Below, one piece after another: positions 30,962-41,119 of a stretch of 47,060 nt of DNA (positions are counted from its first letter, which is position 1; every line of letters starts with the position of its first letter). Under the pieces are notes generated by a model. That model worked only from the letters and a program-made list of their open reading frames with translations. It did no database searches and was not told the origin of the DNA. The translations under genes and the position numbers were made by a program. Source of the DNA: an uncultured Litorivicinus sp. (GTDB taxonomy: Bacteria > Pseudomonadota > Gammaproteobacteria > Pseudomonadales > Litorivicinaceae); assembly GCA_902558075.1 (NCBI GenBank), contig CACECO010000011.1:1-47060 (forward strand). Reading direction: 5' to 3'.

Positions 30962-33328
30962 TTATTCCTCGTACTTTAAGCTCTCTAGATACCAGCATTT
31001 GAGTAAATCAGGCATCCGTCTTATCAAAGAAGTTTCTAATCTTGTTGGTTCTCCGCCGGCGTTATCATAAAACTCAGTGATATCATCTGCTGTTACCGGC
31101 CTCGCGGGATCTACTTTGGCCAATGTGGGAGTTAGAAACTGCATCAGTATGGAGTTTGCGGGCTCTTTAGTTAAGGTTGCCCTAGCGATTATTGAGGGGT
31201 TCTCGGCCGGATTCCCTAATTCCGCGCGCAGCGTAAGTTCATTCTCGAGTACGTTGTGATCAACTTCTGTCGAAGGCAGTATCAGAGTGCTTTTTCCTGT
31301 ATTCGATATTAGAGCTTTTTGGGCTTCGGCAATCGATTCGGCAAATAGTAGCTGTGCGACCTGGCACTCAAGATAGCCTGCGGTCGCCAAAGCCTGAGAC
31401 GCAAACAGAAAGCTCCCAGGCCCAGATATCATGGGAGTGGCTCCTGACGCTGTAAACTCGATAAGCGCACCAAAAAGACTCTCAATATCGCTTTCAGAAA
31501 CTATTCTTAGCCCAGCCGCTTTGAATGCGGCTCGTTTCTCAGCCTTTTTAGAAAGAGCGAGTATCGGTAGTTGGTAATGTGTCAAATTGGTTGCCGAAGA
31601 ATTTGCGTAAGGGGGTGCGTTACCCGCTTGAGAGTTGGTTCGTATCATCATATTGATTAGAGGATCGTCTAGAACGCTAGCCAGGTTTTGAGCCGACTTG
31701 TCGATAGCTTTTTGCACGCGTGTTTTGGCTTCTTTTTCGAATCGATCGATTTGTTTTTTCCTATTTTCTATTTGCTCCTGCAATTTGTTTACAGTGTTTT
31801 GAAGAGTGGTTGCCTCAGCTGACAATTCATCAAGTTTAGGCGCATGTTTTGCAGCTAATTGCTGGATCTCCTCATTTAAAATGTCTTGTACAGCTTCTGA
31901 TTTCTCAAACTGCTGTAGAAAAGACTTAATGAAAACTGAAGCACCAACAGTATTTCTCTGCGATGATGCAATCATGTAGTTCAGCCGATTGCTGAGAAAA
32001 GATGGGATTGGGTCGTCGCTGGCATGACTCTCAAATTGTTTCAATTCTGATAGAACATCGTTGTCGAGATCCATTGAGATGAAGTCGAAGTCAGAAAGTA
32101 GCGACTGCCTTGAATAAGCTTTATTAACCAGCGCTGTTGGAACATCACTTGGAGCGATGTAATGCCAGTTTTCTTTAAAACTAGTCGTGATTATCTGGTT
32201 ACGACGGGTTCTCGGGGATATTAGAGCGCCATCCGGTAGCTTGAACCAGATCGGGTGGGAGGTATGTTTGAAGGAGAGTGCTTTTAATTCTTCATGCAAA
32301 GTTTCAATCTGATGAAGTCCACTTTCAGTTTGTATTACTTCAGCGACGTCATTCCATTTTTGGTCTACTCGGTATTCATTTAGACCGCCAGTTGATGACC
32401 GCACAAGTTTTGCTGGGAAGTACTCGCTGGACTCCGGAAGACCCTTTAACAGCGCAAGCGAAATGAATGCGCTGCCTTTCGATGGAAAAAGCTCTGTTGC
32501 ATGATCTCGGGTTAAAGGAATTAGACTGCCACCCGCACCTTGCACAGCGACAATATCACCTGCAAATCCCTTTCCCCCTAGGTCAAAGGGCTTGTTGAGT
32601 ACTGCAAAATATTCGTCGCGACCGGTAGGAATTCTTTCACCAGTCGCATCCGATACGATGCTTAACGCTTCATCAATAGATTCTTGGTCAGTTGAAGTTT
32701 CGCAGAGAGCATCCCAAACGAACGGATTAGTTTGCTGCAGCGCCTTGAAGAATGGAGCCAACTCATCGAAGGTATCGTCCGAAGTCTGGTTGATATCCAA
32801 ATTACTAGCTATCCATTGGGCCAGCAATTTTGCAGATATTTCAGGTTGGACTGACACAGGTTCGACGGTCTTTGTCGTCTGAGTTTTTTCTTGGTCATCA
32901 AGAAATGAATTCAAAGCCTTTTTCAGTTGATCTGACACTTCTGGATGGAGCAGTCTCAGGCAGTGTGGGTCACTTTTTAGCTGTGCTGTAGAAAGAGGCT
33001 CCCCTTTGATCATTTGTCCGAGCATTAAGTTGACGATATCTGTGTTAGACAGTTCCGAAAAGGGACCAGAGAGTTCGAGTTCAGCTATCCATTTCTCTAC
33101 CAGATCTAGGCGGATCTCACTATCTAATCTGATCAGGGTTTTGCCCTTGTCACTGCCCGAGTTACCTATCTTGTAACTTTTGGTTGTTTGGGTGAGAGAC
33201 TTAAGGTTAGCTGTTTCCCACTTTTTAAAAATCTCTCGACCTTTTTTGTGGGAGATCATTCGAGCATAGGCTGAAACCAGCGTTTCATTGATGAGCTTAT
33301 CGTTCCAAGAAACTTTTTTTGTGGCCAT
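30962..33328 (-). CDS. Large coiled-coil protein of the Druantia-like operon
   Basis: 788 aa, last gene of the six-gene operon, starting 5 bp after the 411-aa gene. No certain family. Residues ~1-130 are helical and Lys-rich; ~215-420 look mixed alpha/beta (DLGGKGFAGDIVAVQG, YFPAKLVRSSTGG); ~490-560 form a strongly predicted coiled coil (TLQNTVNKLQEQIENRKKQI). The C-terminal ~200 residues contain SGPGSFLFASQALA, which resembles a P-loop lacking its GK[ST], then STLILPSTEV and RATLTKEP in the spacing of an AAA-type sensor strand. I infer, with low confidence, a degenerate AAA-like domain. It could correspond to one of the unnamed large Druantia subunits (DruB/DruC role). Confidence 0.8.
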   Translation of the reverse strand: MATKKVSWNDKLINETLVSAYARMISHKKGREIFKKWETANLKSLTQTTKSYKIGNSGSDKGKTLIRLDSEIRLDLVEKWIAELELSGPFSELSNTDIVNLMLGQMIKGEPLSTAQLKSDPHCLRLLHPEVSDQLKKALNSFLDDQEKTQTTKTVEPVSVQPEISAKLLAQWIASNLDINQTSDDTFDELAPFFKALQQTNPFVWDALCETSTDQESIDEALSIVSDATGERIPTGRDEYFAVLNKPFDLGGKGFAGDIVAVQGAGGSLIPLTRDHATELFPSKGSAFISLALLKGLPESSEYFPAKLVRSSTGGLNEYRVDQKWNDVAEVIQTESGLHQIETLHEELKALSFKHTSHPIWFKLPDGALISPRTRRNQIITTSFKENWHYIAPSDVPTALVNKAYSRQSLLSDFDFISMDLDNDVLSELKQFESHASDDPIPSFLSNRLNYMIASSQRNTVGASVFIKSFLQQFEKSEAVQDILNEEIQQLAAKHAPKLDELSAEATTLQNTVNKLQEQIENRKKQIDRFEKEAKTRVQKAIDKSAQNLASVLDDPLINMMIRTNSQAGNAPPYANSSATNLTHYQLPILALSKKAEKRAAFKAAGLRIVSESDIESLFGALIEFTASGATPMISGPGSFLFASQALATAGYLECQVAQLLFAESIAEAQKALISNTGKSTLILPSTEVDHNVLENELTLRAELGNPAENPSIIARATLTKEPANSILMQFLTPTLAKVDPARPVTADDITEFYDNAGGEPTRLETSLIRRMPDLLKCWYLESLKYEE

Positions 33329-33333
33329 GGTAC

Positions 33334-34569
33334 TTACCTATTTCGAAGAATCTGTTTATTCCATTCCCTCATGGATATGGCAGAGGGCCGATACTTGCTC
33401 ATAAACTTAACATTTTCAGGTGCTGTTAAAGTTATTTGCCAGTAATTCTCCTTGAGGGTCGCAATTCCGATTTCTTTAGTTGAAGTGAAGTGAACTTCAT
33501 CTTCGATTTCATTTTTTATTCTCGGGGTAAATTCGTTGTTCTGAATTTGCGAATCTAATTGTATATCTAATCGCTGCTCATACTGGCTTATCAAGGACAA
33601 ACTAGTCATTCCATCTGGAAATTCTAACTCTTTGATTTGACCGCCGACTTCGATAGTAGCGGTAACGTGGGCCTGGTGTTCACCTGTAAAAATAGCTGTA
33701 AGCAGTTGCTCTTTGATTGAATGAATGGCAATGCCGTCGAGTGAGGCGACTTTTATCAGCGAATTCTCGTCATCGATAGCAGTTGCGTTAGGTGTAACCG
33801 TATAAAAACCAGCTGGTTTGTCGGTTAATACATCATATCTATCGTTAGAGAGCAGTTGAGAGATTGTCGCTTGATTGTTTGAGGCTGCTCGCTCAACACG
33901 TAAATCAGTGTCGAGGGCAACTAGGATGGCATCTATGTCTTCTAAAAAAATCTGTGATTCGGTAATGATTGAAAAATCTTCGCCATCATTTGTGAGAGGA
34001 AAAAATGAGTGTGATTTAAGGTGAGCATTTAGTTGTGTCAAAAACTGAATTGTCGCGCTATTTGCACTTGTTGAGGTCTCAAACCGGGATAGATGTTTGA
34101 TTGGGAACTCCAACGGTACTCTGAATGTTTTACTATCCGTCGACTGGGTTAACGTTGTTTGACCATCGCGTCGGTGTGGGAAAAGTAATTGAACTTTACT
34201 TGATGTGATGGGCTGGGGTTTAAGTGTGGCTTTTGCGAAGACGATAACCCGACCATTAGTGTCTTTGAGTCCTAACTCAATATCAATTTCACGACCACTT
34301 GATGCAGGTAACCAGTCTGGTCTTATGTATCGAGTTCGCCTTTGATTTGGTACGGGGTTCGAGTTGTTTCCAGGTTGATAAAGCTCGCAGGCCTCATTAC
34401 CTGCACCCCAACTATGCTGAAAGTGATTTCCGTGTTTTCTCACATGCAGAATCACGGGCGCCTCGCATTCAGGGCAAACCAATCGAGTGAGTTTTATTGC
34501 CCGGGGGCTTAAGGTTTTATCCTGGGAGTCGATGATCTCTGTTGATTTTGGATTTTTAGCGTAACGCAT
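33334..34569 (-). CDS. Druantia-like operon protein with putative N-terminal zinc site
   Basis: 411 aa, starting ATG 34569 within the stop of the DUF4338 gene (TAATG). Residues ~32-66 read RLVCPECEAPVILHVRKHG then HFQHSW and ACELYQPG: a CxxC, a pair of histidines and a later Cys, an arrangement resembling the zinc-binding start of CoiA-like or restriction-type proteins. The remaining ~340 residues are beta-rich with acidic patches and match nothing I recognise. Position in the operon suggests a structural or DNA-contacting subunit. Confidence 0.78.
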   Translation of the reverse strand: MRYAKNPKSTEIIDSQDKTLSPRAIKLTRLVCPECEAPVILHVRKHGNHFQHSWGAGNEACELYQPGNNSNPVPNQRRTRYIRPDWLPASSGREIDIELGLKDTNGRVIVFAKATLKPQPITSSKVQLLFPHRRDGQTTLTQSTDSKTFRVPLEFPIKHLSRFETSTSANSATIQFLTQLNAHLKSHSFFPLTNDGEDFSIITESQIFLEDIDAILVALDTDLRVERAASNNQATISQLLSNDRYDVLTDKPAGFYTVTPNATAIDDENSLIKVASLDGIAIHSIKEQLLTAIFTGEHQAHVTATIEVGGQIKELEFPDGMTSLSLISQYEQRLDIQLDSQIQNNEFTPRIKNEIEDEVHFTSTKEIGIATLKENYWQITLTAPENVKFMSKYRPSAISMREWNKQILRNR

Positions 34570-35699
34570 TACTTGTATGCCTCATCGATCTTTTTAATCC
34601 ATTGTTCGCAGGAAAATGTTTTATACGACTGATCTCTCTCAGTCCTAGGTATTAGCCATCGATCTAGAGCTTGTTGAGCAATAGTTTTTTCGTGACGTAC
34701 GAGAGGTCTTGTTGGCGCTATCCCAGTTTTGAGATAGTTCTCCGCATCTTCATATAGTCGACAAAAGAAGACTTCACGGCGAATACCGTGTTTCACCGCG
34801 TTTTGGTCGATATCTAATAGTTTCAGAGCATCCCTAATTACGCGAATCTTCCAGTTTGGACCTTTTCCGAAATCGAAGCTGTTTGCTTTTTCGGGGTACT
34901 CAGATGTGACAAGGCTCTTAAGCTTGGAAAATAAATCGTCTGAGAATTGAAAGTGACCGTACCCTGAGGTGAAGCCAATAGGCTCAAGTATTAGGCGACC
35001 GTCTAAGCGCAGGCGGTTATATACCGATGAACGCCCTAAAACTGATGTTGTGGTTATTGCTGATAGTATCGCCGGCTTCGTTTTGCCTGAAATGAGACCA
35101 GCTTTGCCTTGGTATTTTTCCTCAAATACTTTTTGGATTGTTTCTGATGCTAACAGTGAAGCCACTAGCTTGCCTCCGAGCATGAGGCTGTATGGAGGGA
35201 GAGCTCCAAGAACAAAAGCATCTAACATTCCAGATAATCGAGCCTTGCGATCGTCTGAATTCCAGCCTATCAATTCATCTCTAACTTTTAGATTGAAGAC
35301 GGGGTCAGTTAGCCCGATGAGGCCGATCAACGAATTATGAAAATCATCCCACACTAGAAAACGAAGCCGTCGACCAAATCCTCGAGATGTAGGGATCGAC
35401 CAGTTGAAACTAGCTAGCCGAAATATCGTTGCAGTTGGGTGTGTTGAATCAGGCATAGGTATCAACTTAGGCTGTATTTTATTTGGTGTGATGCCTATTC
35501 CATCGATTAAGAAATCTTTACATGTAGCTTTATTCTTATCCCAGAAGGCTCGATTTCGTTGGAGAAAATCTTGCTTATGCGTTTTGTGCATCTCTCGAAT
35601 TGAGGACTTACTGTGATTCCCATTAAGTATCTTTTTCTCCTGGTCCATACTTGTCTCAATGAGATGCTTAAGTTCAGCTTTTCTTGCGGTATCGATCAT
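34569..35699 (-). CDS. DUF4338 protein, DruA-like
   Basis: 376 aa. The central region carries the DUF4338 pattern: a LRFLVWDDF strand, IGLIGLTDPVF, RDELIGW followed by RKARLSGMLDAFVLGALPP and GGKLVASLLAS (residues ~110-190). The C-terminal part contains an RREVFFCRLYEDAENYL block. DUF4338 defines DruA, one component of type I Druantia anti-phage systems; its activity was not known to me. The ATG overlaps the stop of the DruE-like helicase by four bases (ATGA), tying the two genes together. The family call rests on remembered motif patterns, not a search. Confidence 0.75.
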   Translation of the reverse strand: MIDTARKAELKHLIETSMDQEKKILNGNHSKSSIREMHKTHKQDFLQRNRAFWDKNKATCKDFLIDGIGITPNKIQPKLIPMPDSTHPTATIFRLASFNWSIPTSRGFGRRLRFLVWDDFHNSLIGLIGLTDPVFNLKVRDELIGWNSDDRKARLSGMLDAFVLGALPPYSLMLGGKLVASLLASETIQKVFEEKYQGKAGLISGKTKPAILSAITTTSVLGRSSVYNRLRLDGRLILEPIGFTSGYGHFQFSDDLFSKLKSLVTSEYPEKANSFDFGKGPNWKIRVIRDALKLLDIDQNAVKHGIRREVFFCRLYEDAENYLKTGIAPTRPLVRHEKTIAQQALDRWLIPRTERDQSYKTFSCEQWIKKIDEAYK

Positions 35700-38600
35700 T
35701 GCAATAAATCGTCAATAATGTTCGGAAGCCTCAAAGCGACGTCTATGGGCCTGAGTGAAAAATGGTCCGCGTCCAGACTATGGGGCTCGGATAATGATGG
35801 AATAAAATCAAAACTACGAGTTCTACTATTTAAGTTAAATGAACGATCGCCGGTGATATTCCCACCAACCTGTCTTATTTCCTCTACTAGGCGTCTAGAG
35901 AGTCGTTGTAAATATTTTTCGTCACCATCTTGTTCCATAGTCCCGCTCAATAGCGTTCTGGCAAGTGCTGCGCCCATGAACCGATTCAACAAATGGTCAA
36001 CAAACCGATTTTGATAACTTGAGAGACACTTATAGCAACTACTATCGCAGTCACAATCCTCTAGGATATTAATTGCATTGAAATTCGGATTAGCCTTTAA
36101 GACCTCATAAAAACTGGGAATAACCTTGTTAGCGTAATCAGCACCCCCTTGCGCATCGTCGAAGAAGTACAGCTCAATATCGAATTTTTTTTCACCGGCC
36201 ACCCTAATTCCATAGCCAACATCACGCTCATCGATATCTTGCAATTTGGCAAATGCATGAACGATTGCGACGCAAAGTGATGTACAAGCAATTTGGAGTT
36301 CATCTGGGATTCTGTTCCCCACAGGCCTTTTCATTGCCTCAGGTAAAGCAAATTGTATAGCCGACATGTCGGTCACAATTTCATGTCCTAAAGCTACTTT
36401 TTCTGGCGTTCCGTAGCAGATTTCGTAATCGAGCTTCCCGCCCTTTTCGGGACGTGTTGGGTAATCTCTTCTGTGCGACTGAGCTATATCATCTTCGGAA
36501 TAAGGAGGACTACTCTTTCCACATTGAGAACAAACCGTAAAAAGTTTCGGGCCGCCATCCTTGATTGAAGAATTGTTCGGGTTTATGCGTGCAAACCGCA
36601 CTCTGCTTGCCGTATAGATGAGATTTTTGCAGCCCGTTATTCGTGGATGTTCCTTTTGATCAAGCTTATTCGAGGGCTCACCTATGATTTGCGGATCATT
36701 TGCTTTTGTGAAGATGGCATCCCTCAAATTAATACTAAACTGTCCTTGTCTACGACTAATGACATATCTCGGCTGTATAACTTTTATCGATTTAAGAGTC
36801 GGTATCGAGCAGCAATTTTTCGTCTCCGCTGAAATATCATGGAGAGTCCCGCAAGAGTTGCAGTGTTCATAGTTCTTAGAAGCGAGCGGATCAAATAAAC
36901 TGGCGGCCTTATTTTTTTCAGGATCTTTTACCGAAGCTCCGAGAACAGAACCTACTTGGTATGTATTTTTGTCAATGACTAATACCCGCCCCGGTGCTGA
37001 TTCGGAAATCGCATTTCCGATAGATGAAGAAGGTGCTTCCTCAATGTTGACTTTTGAATCAAAGGAGAACAGTTGAAATTCGACAAGGTCTCTGGGGAAT
37101 GCATATGAGGGGAGGTCTCCATTATCAAATAGTACATCCATCAGTTTCGCATTGACCCCTGTTGTACCTCGGATGTTGTTAGCTCGATCCTTAAGTTCCG
37201 CTAAAAATATTTCCAGTTTTGATTCTAGAGATTCGAGTAACGGCTCGATGTCTGGTATTGCGCTCGTTTGTCCGAAGAGCTTCAGAAACCAATCGCTCCT
37301 ATTATTGATAAGCTCGGCATTGGAAGGAAGCTGTACCCAGCTCCTTAAATGAGACATACACGGCGGGGTGTCGCCCATGAAGTCTTCTAATCGTCCCAAA
37401 TGCTCGAAAATATCGTTGGAGCGGCCCCTCCCTTGGCTCGCTTCAAATTCTGGTGAATTGAAATATGAACTAAGAAGCGAAGACAATAAATGTCGCTTTG
37501 CTAGGCTTTTGTTTACAGGTTCGAGGTGTACAGGTGCCATTGGACCAGAAATAATTTGGTCTGGGTTTTTGAAGTAATGAGAGTCGTGAGAGCCATTTTG
37601 GCAAAAAGTCACAACTGTCGAAAATGAGGACCCTCTGCGACCAGCTCTTCCGGCACGTTGTTGATAGTTTTGGCGTTGCGGTGGCACATTTCTCATTCCT
37701 ACAGCGATGAGTCCACCAATATCAATACCAACCTCCATGGTAGTAGTCGAACTAAGGATGTCTAACGGTTTCGAATGTTCCTTATCCGAAGGGTCTAGGA
37801 AGCCCTGAAATATCAACTCATTTTTGGCGACCTTCGAAATGATCTTTTCTTTGTTATCCCGATAATTGAGTTGAGCAGTATGTTCTCCAACGTCGATGAA
37901 TAACTCTTCTATATTTTTTCTTAAGACATTGATCACTGGATTACGCCAGAAAAGCTTTCGGGCACTGAAGTATGGTGAGTCTTGGTCGAATACGTTGATG
38001 TGCTCTTCCGCAGATCCACATGCTGGACATCTGTGATTACTTGCCAATATATCTGTGAGGTAAAGACATTTGGAACACTGATACCAACTTCCATCGAGAT
38101 CGACTGCTAGGGCGACGTGTTTTAGCTGGAGATTAAAGTGATCGGCCGGATCAACTCCAGTAGATTTGAGAAACACATCTTTGAAACAGTCGTTTATTTT
38201 TTTGGCATCATTCCCCAACAAGTTCGAGGCCTTTCTAGAAGAGAACATATGGTTTTTGTTGGGATTGAGTTTGTAGCTTGGCCCCCGACCTCTGTAGTCC
38301 CAAATGAATCGTAGGGCCTCTTTTAAATATGCCCCCTCAATTTCAGCGATCGCTCCGACGCTGAGGTAATCTCGAAGCCGTTTTGATACGAAAGCCTCTA
38401 GGGTTTGAGTATCGGATACAGCGACATTTTCTTTTTCTAGTTTGTTCAAAAATTGTTTTTTGAATACCCGTGGTGATGGGCGTACACCAGCAATCGCTAG
38501 TTCGGTGAGGTTATAGTTCGAGGTGCAGAGTATTTCTGCCAATAACTGAAAATACGATTCCGGTAAATCATCCCCAAATACTTCTCTACCTCTAGAGTAA

Positions 38601-41119
38601 ACATCTAAATGTTCTGTAAATTTGTTCCGGTCTTTTCCCTCGAAAAATATCTTTCTAGGGTTTAAACAAACCTCGAGTAATCCATGATAGAGAACGATGG
38701 GATTCAATGTGTTTGTGCATGAACGAATATCAAGAATTCCGTCATCTTCATCGGTAAGCTTGTCTGTAGCCTCAGTTGTCTGAAGCCATTCGTAAGCTTT
38801 GATAATGTAGATCCGGAAAACGTCCTTTTGGATTGTTTCAGGTAAACGTTTAGCTATTCGAGCTGCTTTTTGTCGGCCATCAGAGAACAGAAGTACCTTA
38901 CGCCCTTGGTTGGGATTACGATCGTTCTTAGCTTCGGTGGGGGTTTGTAATTTAAACTGCTCCCTGATTAGGTAAGTGAATGGATCTTCACCTCTGGTAG
39001 CCAGATCCATTATTGATGATTCAAATTCATCAGATTCGTTTTGTTGAGCATCTTTCTTGACGGTGGCTTCGCCACAACAAGGACAGTGCGAATAAGTCCA
39101 CGCCTTGGTTGCGGATGAAAAGTCTTTAATGAAATGCTCTTTAAACTCTTCTTCGCTAATTGGAATTGAGGTCGATAGTGACCCTTCCTTTAACCCTTTA
39201 TTAATCCTCCCCGTCCTAGGGTTAATTGAATATTCATTTGAATTTTCTGCGGAGTGATGGTCGACACATAAGAAAACCGGTGAAAGCTCCTCGTGATCTA
39301 GAGGAGATCCTGTTGGGTGAAGGAGTTGGTTGTCATACGCATCCCCCTCACTCAAGTTCCAGTAGGCTTTAATATAAGCGGACCCGCACGTTCGATGAGT
39401 GAATAGTTCATAAACTCTGGAACCGCAATCACAAATCGTACGCTTATCAGCGTACATTTTTCCAACTGGTGCGTCGTCTTCTCCACAAAGCGGATTTGCG
39501 CAGACAAAAAGTCCCGGAAGCCCTCGGTACATGAAGTGGGCCCTGATCGGCAGAAGCAACGAGGATGGTGTTTGTCCTATCGATCCAAGGCTTATTAAGC
39601 TATCTAGAAGCTCGTTCCGGTTAGTTTGATCTGGAAATAAAATTTTCGATAATTCAGATGGTGTTCGAGGCTTTTCCCGAAGAATGTCTCTCGCCAATCC
39701 GAAAACCTCTGTTTTAATGAGGTTCTCACCAATCCATCGTCGGAAACTCTCGACTGTGCCTTCGAATGGTTTGGTTTTCAGGATTTTGGCAAGCTCATCA
39801 GCCCAATTTTGTATATTTTCACTGATTTCAGAGTGCTGATCTTGCAGTGGAATGTCATAGATCTCGGTTGGCGAAATCTGACTTAGTAGACCCGCGAAGA
39901 CTTCGGGGCATTTGCCTGATTTAAGTGATTCTTCAGGCTCGTTAATAATTTCAAAAGAATCACCATCAAGCCCAGTTAATTTGTTAGCGATTTCTCTAAT
40001 TTTTTCGTCATTATCACCCAAGCTGGCACTGGTGACGATGAAGCGGATTTGTGTCGGTTTTGCTCCGATACGATTGATTAGCCTCCTCAAAAGGAGTGAA
40101 ACTTCCGAACCGGTCGTTCCGGTATACATATGCGCTTCGTCCAGTACAATCGTGAATTGATTGCGTTGATCGCTAGTCAACCAGTCTTGTGTTCGATCGA
40201 AGATTGTTTGTTCGATTGGACGCAGCAACATGTACTCAAGCATAGAGTAGTTAGTGACCATGATATCTGGAGGGCAGACTTGCATCTCACCCCGAAAAAT
40301 TAGCTCGGAGTCATTGGGGTCTATGATTGATTTGAAGTCAGTTGTAAGTTGGGCATTATCTAGGAATGTTCTGATATCAGTTTTCGCAGGAACTCGGTTA
40401 CTTACCTTTAACGCGTCACGATATTTAATTTCCTCTGGGGTTTGCGCATCAACTTTGTACAAGTCTCGGAGTGGCTCGATGTTTTTTCGATTGCCCTGCT
40501 CTGAAGGCACACCCGCATACGGCGTAGCTCCGGTATAGTTTCCAAACCTTAAAGGATGGCCAATTTCGCTCCGAATTATGCTGATGGAAGCATCGGACCC
40601 AAGAATTTTTCGTAGACGAGTTGTTTGGTCCGCAACCAAAGCATTCATCGGGTACAAAATCAACGCTTTTGTCGATGGGGAGGTAGCTGGCGCTTCCTTT
40701 TCGAGTCCAACTAGATGTGCCACGAGCGGATACAAAAACGTTTCCGTTTTGCCTGAGCCGGTGCCCGTTGCGACAACTATATTTTTATCATTTTTAATGA
40801 ATGATTCGAGCGCATCGATTTGATGGGTATACGGGGTTGGAATCACACCCGTTTCAGATGGATTTTCGGAAAGCTTGGATAGGAGCGCGCTGGCGATCGC
40901 CCCTATTCGGGCTGAGTCGTAACCTCCGACAGATTTGTAGAATCTGCTTGTTTCCAGAAACGGTTCGTTGGCAATCGAATTTTTTTGGTCAAGAAGCGAT
41001 CGTCTACTTCTAATGAGGCCGGTATTCCTAATATGGTACTGGGCTTCAATGTAGCGTTTGAGCTCTTCTGTCTGAATTTGGCTGAAGTTTTTAAGTGTGT
41101 ATGAGTGCTTTGAGCTCAT
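35696..41119 (-). CDS. DruE-like giant DEAH helicase with DUF1998-type C-terminus
   Basis: 1807 aa, a superfamily 2 helicase. Q-motif-like PYTHQ at 96-100, Walker A ATGTGSGKT at 117-125, MVTNYSMLEYMLLRP near 288-301, DEAH at 327-330, and motif VI QRAGRAGRRG near 1153. Between and after the helicase halves are several Cys clusters: FVCANPLCGE...CDCG (~540), WYQCSKCLY...CPACG (~1025), NSCGTLHD, and a final CDCDSSCYKCLSSYQN (~1690), the four-cysteine DUF1998/MZB signature seen in MrfA- and Dru/Drm-type helicases. Length and architecture fit DruE of Druantia. Probably moves along DNA and recruits the other subunits. Start overlaps the 293-aa gene by four bases. Confidence 0.85.
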   Translation of the reverse strand: MSSKHSYTLKNFSQIQTEELKRYIEAQYHIRNTGLIRSRRSLLDQKNSIANEPFLETSRFYKSVGGYDSARIGAIASALLSKLSENPSETGVIPTPYTHQIDALESFIKNDKNIVVATGTGSGKTETFLYPLVAHLVGLEKEAPATSPSTKALILYPMNALVADQTTRLRKILGSDASISIIRSEIGHPLRFGNYTGATPYAGVPSEQGNRKNIEPLRDLYKVDAQTPEEIKYRDALKVSNRVPAKTDIRTFLDNAQLTTDFKSIIDPNDSELIFRGEMQVCPPDIMVTNYSMLEYMLLRPIEQTIFDRTQDWLTSDQRNQFTIVLDEAHMYTGTTGSEVSLLLRRLINRIGAKPTQIRFIVTSASLGDNDEKIREIANKLTGLDGDSFEIINEPEESLKSGKCPEVFAGLLSQISPTEIYDIPLQDQHSEISENIQNWADELAKILKTKPFEGTVESFRRWIGENLIKTEVFGLARDILREKPRTPSELSKILFPDQTNRNELLDSLISLGSIGQTPSSLLLPIRAHFMYRGLPGLFVCANPLCGEDDAPVGKMYADKRTICDCGSRVYELFTHRTCGSAYIKAYWNLSEGDAYDNQLLHPTGSPLDHEELSPVFLCVDHHSAENSNEYSINPRTGRINKGLKEGSLSTSIPISEEEFKEHFIKDFSSATKAWTYSHCPCCGEATVKKDAQQNESDEFESSIMDLATRGEDPFTYLIREQFKLQTPTEAKNDRNPNQGRKVLLFSDGRQKAARIAKRLPETIQKDVFRIYIIKAYEWLQTTEATDKLTDEDDGILDIRSCTNTLNPIVLYHGLLEVCLNPRKIFFEGKDRNKFTEHLDVYSRGREVFGDDLPESYFQLLAEILCTSNYNLTELAIAGVRPSPRVFKKQFLNKLEKENVAVSDTQTLEAFVSKRLRDYLSVGAIAEIEGAYLKEALRFIWDYRGRGPSYKLNPNKNHMFSSRKASNLLGNDAKKINDCFKDVFLKSTGVDPADHFNLQLKHVALAVDLDGSWYQCSKCLYLTDILASNHRCPACGSAEEHINVFDQDSPYFSARKLFWRNPVINVLRKNIEELFIDVGEHTAQLNYRDNKEKIISKVAKNELIFQGFLDPSDKEHSKPLDILSSTTTMEVGIDIGGLIAVGMRNVPPQRQNYQQRAGRAGRRGSSFSTVVTFCQNGSHDSHYFKNPDQIISGPMAPVHLEPVNKSLAKRHLLSSLLSSYFNSPEFEASQGRGRSNDIFEHLGRLEDFMGDTPPCMSHLRSWVQLPSNAELINNRSDWFLKLFGQTSAIPDIEPLLESLESKLEIFLAELKDRANNIRGTTGVNAKLMDVLFDNGDLPSYAFPRDLVEFQLFSFDSKVNIEEAPSSSIGNAISESAPGRVLVIDKNTYQVGSVLGASVKDPEKNKAASLFDPLASKNYEHCNSCGTLHDISAETKNCCSIPTLKSIKVIQPRYVISRRQGQFSINLRDAIFTKANDPQIIGEPSNKLDQKEHPRITGCKNLIYTASRVRFARINPNNSSIKDGGPKLFTVCSQCGKSSPPYSEDDIAQSHRRDYPTRPEKGGKLDYEICYGTPEKVALGHEIVTDMSAIQFALPEAMKRPVGNRIPDELQIACTSLCVAIVHAFAKLQDIDERDVGYGIRVAGEKKFDIELYFFDDAQGGADYANKVIPSFYEVLKANPNFNAINILEDCDCDSSCYKCLSSYQNRFVDHLLNRFMGAALARTLLSGTMEQDGDEKYLQRLSRRLVEEIRQVGGNITGDRSFNLNSRTRSFDFIPSLSEPHSLDADHFSLRPIDVALRLPNIIDDLLQ

